NCBI GenBank assembly: GCA_018268375.1
Contig: JAFDWS010000002.1
Coordinates: forward strand, 1,299,255 to 1,363,254
Length of the DNA: 64,000 nucleotides
From: Armatimonadota bacterium
Lineage (GTDB): Bacteria; Armatimonadota; Fimbriimonadia; Fimbriimonadales; Fimbriimonadaceae
Direction: 5' to 3'
The notes beneath the pieces were generated by a model, which worked only from the letters and a program-made list of their open reading frames with translations, made no database searches and had not been told where the DNA came from. A program made the translations under genes and the position numbers. This document shows, in pieces, positions 25,956-32,697 of the stretch (the first letter of the stretch is position 1; each line of letters opens with the position of its first letter).

Positions 25956-27239
25956 ATGCTCGGGGCTTTCCTTCTTTCGGTGCTGGCCCAACAAGCCAAC
26001 CCTCCAAAAGTCACCTTCCAAGACGAGGGTTTCGTCGTGTCCGGTGCGCTCGGCACCGAGATTGTGCCACTGGCGCCGAAGAAAAAACTCGCCGATCCCG
26101 TGGATCGGTCGAAAGGTACGTTCGTGCTCATCGTCAAGGACACCAAGGTCGTCTTCGGCAACAAGGGCCTTTCCCTCTCAAGGAAGGGCTTCAGTTCGAC
26201 GAACGACCTCCACCTCGTTCCAACCAGCGGCAAGATCGCGACGAAGGACTCGAACGCGGAACTCATCAAACTTGTCGCCGCCAAGAAGCGGAAGCTCTCG
26301 GTCAGCGCCCTTTCGGGATGGGAAGCCAAAGGCGAGAAACTCGTGCTCGTTGCTCGTTGGGTCGATGCGGACAAGAAGCCCTGGCTCGAGGCCCTCATCG
26401 GGCTCGACCTCACCGAGAAGAAGCCGGCGCCGCACCTGCTGGGCAAGCTCTCCGCCGCCTCGTTCGCACAAGGCACGGTGGACGATGTCCTCGTCGCCAG
26501 AGGCGACAAACTGGGCCTGCTCGGCAACAAGGACGGCAAGGTCGGACTCTGCCGGTTCGCCTGGAACGGAACGGGACAGGAGTTCGTGCCCTACGGCAAG
26601 GCCGTCAGCAAGGCAAAGCTGGACGACGGCGGGGCACAAGCGTGGACCCTTACTGCCACGCCCTACGGCACCAACATCCTGGGTCTGCTCGACCTCGACG
26701 AAGGAACCGCGCACGAGGTCGCGGAAATTCGAGGAAAGATGAAGGCAGTCGAGTCTATGTGCGCGGTCTTCGACACCGGCAAGGAGCTGCGAATGGTCAG
26801 CCTTAGCACCGGCGCCCAAATCCCGCTCAAGCCAGACGCGACTGTCCGGCAGACCGCGAACGGCCTCCTGCTCTGGGCGCCTGGCCCTTCACCGAAGAGC
26901 GCGGCGCTGTACGACCAAAGCTTCCGTCAACTCACGACTTGGACCGCCCCTCCGAACATGGTCGTGAAACCAGCGGTCCCCACTAAGCCGGTAACCAAGC
27001 CTACGGCCAAGACCACCAACGTGAAGAAGGCACCCGGAACGGCCAAGAAGCCAGACTCTGGCAAGAAGGCTCCGACCACCGTCAAAAAGCCGACGGTCAA
27101 GAAGGCGACGGTTGCAAAGGTGCCCGCCAAGAAAGCCACCGATAAGAAGGTCAAGTCGACTCAGAAGCCCGCCGCGCCGTCATCGCACTCGAAGCCGAAG
27201 GTGGTGGTGACCACCGAAAAGCGGCCCGGACGAGGCTGA
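25956..27239 (+). CDS. Exported protein with Lys/Pro/Thr-rich tail
   Basis: A 427-residue protein with signal peptide MLGAFLLSVLAQQ. The middle 320 residues contain repeated beta segments resembling propeller blades (KGTFVLIVKDTKVVFGNKG, GTVDDVLVARGDKLGLLGNK, GTNILGLLDLDEGTAHEV) but no clear family signature. The last 110 residues are a low-complexity basic tail of Lys, Pro, Ala, Thr and Val (KPTAKTTNVKKAPGTAKK and similar), similar in style to histone H1 tails and, in shorter form, to the end of the WD40 protein at 253. GTG 25953 directly precedes the ATG and could also be used. It lies six bases upstream of lpxB. Confidence 0.7.
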   Translation: MLGAFLLSVLAQQANPPKVTFQDEGFVVSGALGTEIVPLAPKKKLADPVDRSKGTFVLIVKDTKVVFGNKGLSLSRKGFSSTNDLHLVPTSGKIATKDSNAELIKLVAAKKRKLSVSALSGWEAKGEKLVLVARWVDADKKPWLEALIGLDLTEKKPAPHLLGKLSAASFAQGTVDDVLVARGDKLGLLGNKDGKVGLCRFAWNGTGQEFVPYGKAVSKAKLDDGGAQAWTLTATPYGTNILGLLDLDEGTAHEVAEIRGKMKAVESMCAVFDTGKELRMVSLSTGAQIPLKPDATVRQTANGLLLWAPGPSPKSAALYDQSFRQLTTWTAPPNMVVKPAVPTKPVTKPTAKTTNVKKAPGTAKKPDSGKKAPTTVKKPTVKKATVAKVPAKKATDKKVKSTQKPAAPSSHSKPKVVVTTEKRPGRG

Positions 27240-27244
27240 GCCCC

Positions 27245-28576
27245 GTGCGCGTCTTTTTCTCCGCTGGCGAAGCGAGCGGCGACGCCTATGGCGGCGAAAT
27301 CGCTCGCCGCTTGCTTGAGCGCGGCGTCTTTGCTCCCGAGCGGATGGCCAGCGACGTCGTCGCTTACATGACGTCGCAGAACCCTGGGCCGGAGAGTGTT
27401 CGAAAGGCAGCGAGGCAGATCCAGGAGTTCTATTACAGCAGTGGAGGAGCGACCGCCTATGCGCGGCTTTTCCAGTCTGGCCAGCACGGAACTGTCAGCC
27501 CTGAAGCGCTCGTCGATGCTATCGCTCAAGACGCAGAGACGGGCTTGCTGGATCCTCGGCGGCTGCTCTCGGAATCGCTTTTCGCCGTTGGCGGCCCAAA
27601 GCTGCGCGAAGCCGGCGCCTCACTGGTCGCTGACAGTTCGCAATGGGGCGCGGTCGGCATTATTGAGGCGATCCGAGTGGCAGCGTCCGTGATGTCGGGA
27701 TATGACGACGCGTTGAGACGCCTCACAAAGGAGGACGCCGGGTTCTTTGTGCCGATCGACTACGGCTTCGTGAACGTCAAGCTTGCCCGGCGCGCCAAGG
27801 CAAACGGATGGAAGGTCCTCTACTTCTCGCCCCCAGGAGCGTGGCGGCGGAACAAACAAGGAGCCCACCTGCCCGATGTGACAGACGCGATCGTCACGCC
27901 GTTCCCCTGGAGCGCTGACCTCCTGAACCAAGCAGGCGCCAACGCACACTTCTTTGGGCATCCGCTCAAACAGATGGTCGCGGAGACGGAAGACGCTGAA
28001 CACCGGGACGGCATTGCCGTCATGCCTGGGAGCCGCGGCCATGAGATCGCCAGCAACCTCTCAGCCATCAAACCAGTCCTCGACGCCTACTCAGGCCCCG
28101 TCCGCATTGCGGTCGCCGCCAATATCGCCCTCCAAGACGTCCAGCGGCTTTGGGACCAGCTCGGCGGGGGCGAAGCAGAGTTTCGCCGGGACACCCACCG
28201 CGTCCTCAAGGAATCGAGAGTGGGGATCATCAAGAGCGGCACCGGAACGCTCGAAGCCGCTCTTTGCGGTTGCCCTATGGTCGTCGTCTACAAGGGGAAC
28301 AAGCTGATGGAATTCGAGGCGCGGCTTCGAAAGCCCAAGTTCGAGTTCGTCTCGCTCCCCAACATCTTGCTTCGCCGCCCCGTCGTGCCGGAACTGCTCA
28401 TGTGGCACTGTACGCCAGAGAACATTCGGGCTGCCCTTGAGCCCTTGATCGAAGACGGTGCCCCTCGCCAAGCCCAACTTGAGGCGTTCGCCGAACTCAC
28501 AGAAAGCCTCGGGCCGGCCGATTGTTTCGACAAGACCGTAGATCTCGCCCTTGAACTGATGTCTCAGCGAAGCTGA
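27245..28576 (+). CDS. lpxB: Lipid-A-disaccharide synthase LpxB-like, with large insertion
   Basis: A 443-residue GT19-family protein that would join UDP-2,3-diacylglucosamine and lipid X during lipid A synthesis on the inner membrane. Family blocks are FFSAGEASGD at the N terminus, FAVGGPKLREAG, INYG-equivalent PIDYGFVNVKLARR, YFSPPGAWRRNK, the FFGHPL motif, AVMPGSRGHEI, and the nucleotide-site KSGTGTLEAALCGCPMVVVYKGN. Between SGD (residues 11-13) and FAVGG (113-117) lie about 100 residues where other LpxB proteins have about 25, so there is an insertion of roughly 75. The start is GTG, six bases after the preceding stop. Presence supports an LPS-type outer membrane, though other lpx genes are not in view. 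Confidence 0.85.
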   Translation: MRVFFSAGEASGDAYGGEIARRLLERGVFAPERMASDVVAYMTSQNPGPESVRKAARQIQEFYYSSGGATAYARLFQSGQHGTVSPEALVDAIAQDAETGLLDPRRLLSESLFAVGGPKLREAGASLVADSSQWGAVGIIEAIRVAASVMSGYDDALRRLTKEDAGFFVPIDYGFVNVKLARRAKANGWKVLYFSPPGAWRRNKQGAHLPDVTDAIVTPFPWSADLLNQAGANAHFFGHPLKQMVAETEDAEHRDGIAVMPGSRGHEIASNLSAIKPVLDAYSGPVRIAVAANIALQDVQRLWDQLGGGEAEFRRDTHRVLKESRVGIIKSGTGTLEAALCGCPMVVVYKGNKLMEFEARLRKPKFEFVSLPNILLRRPVVPELLMWHCTPENIRAALEPLIEDGAPRQAQLEAFAELTESLGPADCFDKTVDLALELMSQRS

Positions 28577-28578
28577 AC

Positions 28579-28600
28579 GGTCCCGCAAATGAAAGGGACC
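28579..28600 (+). repeat. Hairpin after lpxB
   Basis: GGTCCC at 28579-28584 and GGGACC at 28595-28600 form a perfect 6-bp stem with a ten-base loop starting three bases after the lpxB stop. No T-run follows. It is the first of several stems in this non-coding stretch. Confidence 0.45.
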
Positions 28601-28733
28601 ACGGAACAAACACCTCTTTGTGAATGTTCCAACTGTACGATCCTCCTGAAACCGGAGGCGACCAGGCCCCGAGAGGGCCGGCGACCTCCAAAGAAAGCCA
28701 GGCGAAGTACGAAAAGAGAACAAGCGAGTATGA

Positions 28734-28770
28734 GCCGGACTAGACGAAAGGATGGTCCGGCATCTTTTTT
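28734..28770 (+). terminator. Intrinsic terminator 1 after lpxB
   Basis: GCCGGAC (28734-28740) pairs perfectly with GTCCGGC (28755-28761) across a 14-base loop, followed by ATC and a run of six T (28765-28770). It would end transcripts coming from lpxB or from a small RNA in 28577-28730. Confidence 0.7.
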
Positions 28771-28920
28771 CTTCGCGGCCGGGTCTCAGAGGGTCTGAGC
28801 GGCCGGACACGACGCCTCTAGATATGCGGGGACTCGACCGAAAATAGGGGTACGGCGTTCGCAACGACCATACCGGCACGACCGATATGGCGGCCAAGCG
28901 AACTACGCAAAAGCCACGAT

Positions 28921-28964
28921 CGCCGCTTTGGATCTGTCCTCTCCGTCCGAAGCGGCGCTTTTTT
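28921..28964 (+). terminator. Intrinsic terminator 2 before the YbjQ-repeat gene
   Basis: CGCCGCTT (28921-28928) pairs with AAGCGGCG (28950-28957), followed by C and six T (28959-28964). It insulates the downstream leaderless promoter and implies a separate transcript ending here, since another terminator lies 190 bases upstream. Confidence 0.75.
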
Positions 28965-28977
28965 GTTGATCCCTGTG

Positions 28978-28983
28978 TAGAAT
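28978..28983 (+). promoter_or_regulatory. -10 hexamer TAGAAT of a leaderless-type promoter
   Basis: TAGAAT ends six bases before ATG 28990, just downstream of an intrinsic terminator, so this gene has its own start site and almost no leader. Confidence 0.65.
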
Positions 28984-28989
28984 GCCGGC

Positions 28990-30132
28990 ATGCCCGTCAT
29001 GACTGGATTCTCCGGCAACGAGATGTATTGCCTGCACAAGAAAGGGATGGCCCCTGGAGACCTTGTCATTGGCAACAGCGTCTATTCGCTCGGCATCATC
29101 GGCGGCATCGGTGCCGGTCTCAAGACACTTGCTGGCGGCGAAGTCGAGCAGATCACCCACCTGATCCATGACGGGCGTAAGGCCGCGCTCGATCGCATGA
29201 TCGCCTGGAGCGACCTCAAGGGCGCGATCGGTATCACCGGCGTCACGAGCGAGCTCGTCGTTCACAGCGGCAACATCGAGTTTCTCTCCATCGGTTCGGC
29301 CGTCCACCGAGAAAACCACAACGCCACGTCCTTAGAGTTCACGTCCTGTGCGGACGGGCAAGAGCTCTACTGCCAAATCGATTCGGGGTTCAAGCCAGTC
29401 CACTTCGTCTTTGGCAACGTCGCGTATTCCATCGGCATCGGTGGCGGCATCGGTGGCGCGCTCCGCAGCCTTGGAAGAGGAGAGGTGAAGGAGTATTCCG
29501 AGGTCTTCAATGTCACCCGGCACCTCGCTCTCCAGCGCATCCAGCACGAGGCCCGCACGGTCGGTGCCAACGCGGTCGTCGGTATCAACACTTCGATCTT
29601 TCCATTCGGCGGAATGCAGGAAATGATCATGATCGGCACCGCCAGCAGGCACGACAAGCTGGGCCCCGAGTTCGACCAGGCACCGATCACCAGCGACCTC
29701 ACGAACGAGGAAATGTGGAACCTGATGCACATCGGCTATATGCCCTTGCAACTCGTCCTTGGTGTCTCGGTCTACTCGCTCGGCCTCGTCGGCGGCATCA
29801 CAGCGGCGTTCAAGAGCCTCGGCCGTGGCGAGATTGAAGAGCTCACCAAACTGATCTACGACGCCCGTGAGAACGCGCTCCACCACATCATGCGCGACGC
29901 GACAGCCTGCGGGGCAGACGACGTGGTCGGCATCAAGACGTACGTTTACGAGCTCGGCGGAGGGATGATCGAGTTCATGGCGATCGGCACCGCGGTCAAG
30001 AAGATGCCAGGGCTTACGACTCTCAGCGACTCCCTGCCGCCGCAAGCCGTCATCCGCGACAAGGACACGTTCATCAACGCGGCCGAGAAATCGATCGGCC
30101 GTAACCTGAACGAACCGAGCGGCGCACGCTAA
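28990..30132 (+). CDS. Protein with three tandem YbjQ (DUF74) domains
   Basis: A 380-residue cytosolic protein made of three copies of a roughly 100-residue domain of the YbjQ/heavy-metal-binding family, at about residues 10-107, 115-225 and 235-345. Each copy shows the same order: an entry motif (EMYCLHKKGM, ELYCQIDSGF, EMWNLMHIGY), VIGNSVYSLGIIGGIGAG or equivalent, a GG/GRGE turn, a helix with Arg and Ala, GAnAVVGI or equivalent, and a closing GTA/GSA block. The second and third copies keep the family motif best (GANAVVGI, GADDVVGI); the first is more divergent. YbjQ alone is about 107 residues and forms oligomers, so this protein may be a covalent trimer. Function is unknown. Confidence 0.85.
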   Translation: MPVMTGFSGNEMYCLHKKGMAPGDLVIGNSVYSLGIIGGIGAGLKTLAGGEVEQITHLIHDGRKAALDRMIAWSDLKGAIGITGVTSELVVHSGNIEFLSIGSAVHRENHNATSLEFTSCADGQELYCQIDSGFKPVHFVFGNVAYSIGIGGGIGGALRSLGRGEVKEYSEVFNVTRHLALQRIQHEARTVGANAVVGINTSIFPFGGMQEMIMIGTASRHDKLGPEFDQAPITSDLTNEEMWNLMHIGYMPLQLVLGVSVYSLGLVGGITAAFKSLGRGEIEELTKLIYDARENALHHIMRDATACGADDVVGIKTYVYELGGGMIEFMAIGTAVKKMPGLTTLSDSLPPQAVIRDKDTFINAAEKSIGRNLNEPSGAR

Positions 30133-30172
30133 TCAAGCAAAGCCCGGCCCGATTGCAGGCATGGAGAGCGGC

Positions 30173-30178
30173 CATAAT
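30173..30178 (+). promoter_or_regulatory. -10 hexamer CATAAT of a leaderless-type promoter
   Basis: CATAAT ends five bases before the ATG of the GNAT acetyltransferase. Confidence 0.55.
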
Positions 30179-30183
30179 CCTTC

Positions 30184-30732
30184 ATGGCACACGGCTGGGA
30201 AGGCGAGCTCGTCCGGCTCGTTCCACTCGACTACGACCGGCACTTCGAGAACGTCGTCCGTTGGGTCAACGATCCAGAAGTCACCCAATGGGTGATCGTC
30301 GGCGACTTTCCTCTGACGAAGTTCGCCGAACAAGAATGGTTCGAGCGCGCGGCCAAGGCGTCCGAGACCGAAATCGTCTTCGCGATTGAGACCCTGGGCG
30401 GCAAGCACATCGGCTCAAGCGGTGTCCACCATGTCAGTTTCCGGCACAGCAACTGCACGACGGGCAGCTTGATCGGCGAAAAGGACGAATGGGGCAAGGG
30501 CTATGGCACCGACGCAGCGCGCGTCAGGGCGCGCTACTGCTTCGAAGTGCTCGGGCTACAGACTCTTTACACGGCTTTCCTCGACGGCAACGACCGTTCG
30601 CGACGTATGAGCGAGAAGAACGGTTACCGCGAGTGCGGCCGGTTCCCCAAGAGGTACTGGAAGCGGGGCGCCTTCCGAGACGAAATCTCAATGGTTCTCG
30701 AGCGAGAGACCTGGTTGGGACTGCAGCGCTGA
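30184..30732 (+). CDS. GNAT-family N-acetyltransferase, RimJ/RimL-like
   Basis: A 182-residue acetyl-CoA-dependent acetyltransferase. It has the RimJ-like N terminus (GELVRLVPLDYDRHFENVV, RWVNDPEV), the IGSSGVHHVSF strand, the acetyl-CoA loop GEKDEWGKGYGTDAARV (Gln/Arg-x-x-Gly-x-Gly/Ala variant GKGYGT), and LYTAFLDGNDRSRRMSEKNGY, the typical C-terminal motif. Substrates of such proteins range from ribosomal protein N termini to small amines and cannot be predicted here. It is convergent with ychF, four bases apart. Confidence 0.88.
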   Translation: MAHGWEGELVRLVPLDYDRHFENVVRWVNDPEVTQWVIVGDFPLTKFAEQEWFERAAKASETEIVFAIETLGGKHIGSSGVHHVSFRHSNCTTGSLIGEKDEWGKGYGTDAARVRARYCFEVLGLQTLYTAFLDGNDRSRRMSEKNGYRECGRFPKRYWKRGAFRDEISMVLERETWLGLQR

Positions 30733-30736
30733 AGGT

Positions 30737-31795
30737 TCAGCTCTTGTTTCGGATGTGGATGAGGTCGCCGTCGTGCACAACGTACTCCTTGCCTTCCAAG
30801 CGCATCTTGTTCGCCTTGTAGGCAGCGTCGAGCGACCCGTGCTCGCAGTAGTCGGCATAAGAGACGACCTCGGCCCGGATAAAACCCTTGGCGATGTCGT
30901 TGTGTATCGTCGCGGCGGCTTTGAGTGCGCTTGAGCCTCGGCGCAGGGGCCAAGCCTTTGTGTCGTTCTCGCCCGCTGTGAAGAAGGTGATCAAGCCGAG
31001 CGCGTCGTAAACCGCTTTGATCAATCGGTTCGCGGCAGGCTCGCTCAAACCCATTGAGCTGAGAAACTCTGGCTGGTCGGCAGGGTCGAGCTGGGCGATT
31101 TCCTCTTCGATCGTCGCGCAGACGGCAAAAGCCTGAGTCCCGTTGCTGGCCAGCTCGGCGATCTTCATCTTGATCGGGTCGGATGCGCCGGAGGACAGCT
31201 GCTGCTCCCCAACGTTGAACGCGACGACGCACTGCTTCCCACTGAGGAACTGGTAGTTGCGCACGATTTTCTGCTCCTCCTCGTCGAGTTCCATCGCCCG
31301 GATCGGCGTGCCGTTCTCAAGCGGCTCCTTGATCCGTGAGAAGAGAGCCTTCTCAAGGTAATCGGGAGAGCCGGGGTTCTTGACCGTCATCGACTTCTGC
31401 AGGCGCTCCAGACGGTTTTCAACGATGCCAAGGTCCGTGAGCACCATTTCAACCTCCACGTTCTCAAGGTCGCGGATCGGGCTCACGTCTTCGTGATAAG
31501 GGGCCATCGGTGAGTCGAATCCTCGCACCACGTGTAGGAGGAGATCGGCCTTGCGGGCCTCGTCCAGAAACCTCTGGCTGAAAAGCTTGCCGCTGGTTTG
31601 GAAGCTCTCCAGATCGTCGTCGAGCACCACTGTGGCAGGGCTGACCTTCTTCGGCTTGACCTGTTCGACGATCTTGTCGAACCGCTCGTCGGGCACGGGG
31701 ACTGCGGTCACGCTTCCTTTTGCCTGGCCCTGTGCGGCCGCCCGATAGAGCGTGGACTTGCCCACTTGGGGAAAGCCCATCAAAGCGACCTTCAC
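30737..31795 (-). CDS. ychF: YchF-type P-loop ATPase/GTPase with degenerate switch region
   Basis: A 352-residue Obg-family protein. The P-loop GFPQVGKST is at residues 7-15, and VKPKKVSPATVVLDDD and ADLLLHVVRGFD follow, as in YchF. NVGE at 194-197 matches the unusual NxxE motif that makes YchF prefer ATP. The C-terminal TGS-like end (EGKEYVVHDGDLIHIRNKS) is intact. However, the usual DIAGLVKGASKGEGLGNKFL switch II segment reads DDDLESFQTSGKLFSQRFL, and the Phe-Cys-Thr-Ile-Glu-Pro switch I sequence is absent. The GTG at 31795 overlaps the stop of the upstream small gene as GTGA. The open frame beyond is that small gene in another frame. Confidence 0.83.
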   Translation of the reverse strand: MKVALMGFPQVGKSTLYRAAAQGQAKGSVTAVPVPDERFDKIVEQVKPKKVSPATVVLDDDLESFQTSGKLFSQRFLDEARKADLLLHVVRGFDSPMAPYHEDVSPIRDLENVEVEMVLTDLGIVENRLERLQKSMTVKNPGSPDYLEKALFSRIKEPLENGTPIRAMELDEEEQKIVRNYQFLSGKQCVVAFNVGEQQLSSGASDPIKMKIAELASNGTQAFAVCATIEEEIAQLDPADQPEFLSSMGLSEPAANRLIKAVYDALGLITFFTAGENDTKAWPLRRGSSALKAAATIHNDIAKGFIRAEVVSYADYCEHGSLDAAYKANKMRLEGKEYVVHDGDLIHIRNKS

Positions 31796-31920
31796 TTCGC
31801 CGCCCCCTCGAACTCGACCTTGACCGGCTTGCCGCGCCATTGGTTGGGCAGCACCCAGAAGGCAAGCGCGCTCAGAACGAGCAGCACGAGCGGGAGCCAG
31901 GGAAAGGATCGGGGTTTCAA
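31792..31920 (-). CDS. 42-residue single-pass membrane protein, coupled to ychF
   Basis: A very short frame from TTG 31920 encodes a basic start (Leu-Lys-Pro-Arg), one hydrophobic segment of about 17 residues (WLPLVLLVLSALAFWVL) and a short polar tail ending Glu-Gly-Ala-Ala-Lys. Its TGA overlaps the ychF GTG start as GTGA, exactly as in the real operon pairs in this window, and TATCCT lies eight bases before its TTG. Both features support translation. No homologue is known to me. It could alternatively be a leader peptide controlling ychF. Confidence 0.55.
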   Translation of the reverse strand: MKPRSFPWLPLVLLVLSALAFWVLPNQWRGKPVKVEFEGAAK

Positions 31921-31928
31921 GGCTGCCT

Positions 31929-31934
31929 AGGATA
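31929..31934 (-). promoter_or_regulatory. -10 hexamer TATCCT of a leaderless-type promoter
   Basis: TATCCT ends eight bases before the TTG of the 42-residue gene and is the likely promoter for it and ychF. Confidence 0.5.
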
Positions 31935-31936
31935 CC

Positions 31937-31957
31937 GGGGCTCAGAGGATGAGCCCT
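31937..31957. repeat. Palindrome copy 1 next to the DUF6714-like gene
   Basis: GGGCTCA and TGAGCCC arms (7 bp) enclose GAGGA. It overlaps the stop codon of the DUF6714-like gene. The core GGGGCTCA-5-TGAGCCC matches the second copy at 32637-32665. Confidence 0.6.
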
Positions 31958-32540
31958 AATCCGTGTCGCTGTTCGGCTCCCATGTGGCGGACCGTTTGCG
32001 GTGGATCGCCGATCTTTGCGACCAGGTTTTCTTGACCTTCCGGTCGCTCGACACTTCGGAACATGCTGGTCGGGTGGCCCAGTACCTGTTCAGCGCCTTT
32101 AGCCAGTCTCGGCTACCAATCTCATCTCCAAGGAAGCGACAGGTATCTGCCATGAAGGAAAGGAAGTCTCTGACGCAAGCTGCCTGTGCGTCGTCGATGA
32201 GGCTCCACTGCATGTGTCGGTATGGATCACTGGTCAATTTCGAATGACAGAGCACGTACTCAAGCCCCACGTCAAATTCAGGGAATTCCTTTAGATATCG
32301 AAGCATGGCGGGGGCCAGATAGTAGCGAAACCCGATTGCGTCGAGGAAATTGAATCCGCCAATCCCAAACTCGGGGTCCCATTCTGGGCTCTCAACTAGC
32401 ATCTGCCAGCTGGTGTCGAGATCCGAGGCCCGGGCTTTAGCGCGCTGAACATCATCGCCGAAATCGTCGATTACAAGCGACTCCGACCAAGATACGCCCA
32501 AATCTCGCGTCACGCCACGAAAGGCCCGATGGATGGCCAC
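31956..32540 (-). CDS. DUF6714-like protein
   Basis: A 194-residue soluble protein. The middle matches the DUF6714 pattern: AFRGVTRDLGVSWSES, DLDTSWQMLVES, then FLDAIGFRYYLAPAMLRYLKEF and a later SLIDDAQAACVRDFLSFMAD. The last 35 residues are Lys/Arg/Ser-rich and not family-like. Genes of this family are often scattered and accessory. Compared with its neighbours the DNA is visibly richer in A+T, and it is flanked by two matching palindromes, both hinting at acquisition. The start is GTG 32540, divergent from RNase J. No -10 hexamer is clear. Confidence 0.68.
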   Translation of the reverse strand: MAIHRAFRGVTRDLGVSWSESLVIDDFGDDVQRAKARASDLDTSWQMLVESPEWDPEFGIGGFNFLDAIGFRYYLAPAMLRYLKEFPEFDVGLEYVLCHSKLTSDPYRHMQWSLIDDAQAACVRDFLSFMADTCRFLGDEIGSRDWLKALNRYWATRPACSEVSSDRKVKKTWSQRSAIHRKRSATWEPNSDTD

Positions 32541-32636
32541 AACGAGAGAATCTTTCCGCCCGGCTAAGTTATCTGGGAATTCAAACTGTGAATCTATTCC
32601 CGAACTCTTACCCGAGGTGAGGGCAAGGACACATAT

Positions 32637-32665
32637 GGCTGGGGCTCAGGTGATGAGCCCCAGCC
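32637..32665. repeat. Palindrome copy 2, long perfect stem upstream of rnj
   Basis: GGCTGGGGCTCA (32637-32648) and TGAGCCCCAGCC (32654-32665) form a perfect 12-bp stem with loop GGTGA. There is no T-run. The core is shared with copy 1, which lies on the other side of the DUF6714-like gene. Confidence 0.65.
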
Positions 32666-32682
32666 ACCTGCCCTCGAACCGG

Positions 32683-32688
32683 TACCCT
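32683..32688 (+). promoter_or_regulatory. -10-like hexamer TACCCT
   Basis: TACCCT ends nine bases before the ATG of RNase J. It is a weaker match than most, but no Shine-Dalgarno is present. Confidence 0.4.
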
Positions 32689-32697
32689 AGCGCGCAC

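Larger units (their letters stand above)
28577..28989 (+). other. 413-bp non-coding stretch with serial hairpins; possible structured RNA
   Basis: Between lpxB and the YbjQ-repeat gene there is no convincing protein gene. Stems on the plus strand: 28579-28600; GGAACA/TGTTCC at 28603-28630; GGAGG/CCTCC at 28654-28689 enclosing GGCCC/GGGCC; a 7-bp stem plus T-run ending at 28770; GGCCG...CGGCC enclosing CTCAGA/TCTGAG at 28777-28804; and an 8-bp stem plus T-run ending at 28964. I looked for RNase P, SRP RNA, 6S and tmRNA consensus sequences and did not find them. A small RNA, or the structured 3' region of lpxB, are both possible. Confidence 0.45.

Noticed and set aside
28589..28798. Small frame with Cys-Glu-Cys-Ser-Asn-Cys in the non-coding region
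   Set aside because: It spans three hairpins and the terminator, has no start signal, and the structure explains the sequence better; a real small gene is not excluded.
28861..28930. tmRNA-like tag around AACTACGCA
   Set aside because: No LAA/VAA-stop tag, no tRNA-like ends and no pseudoknot core were visible.
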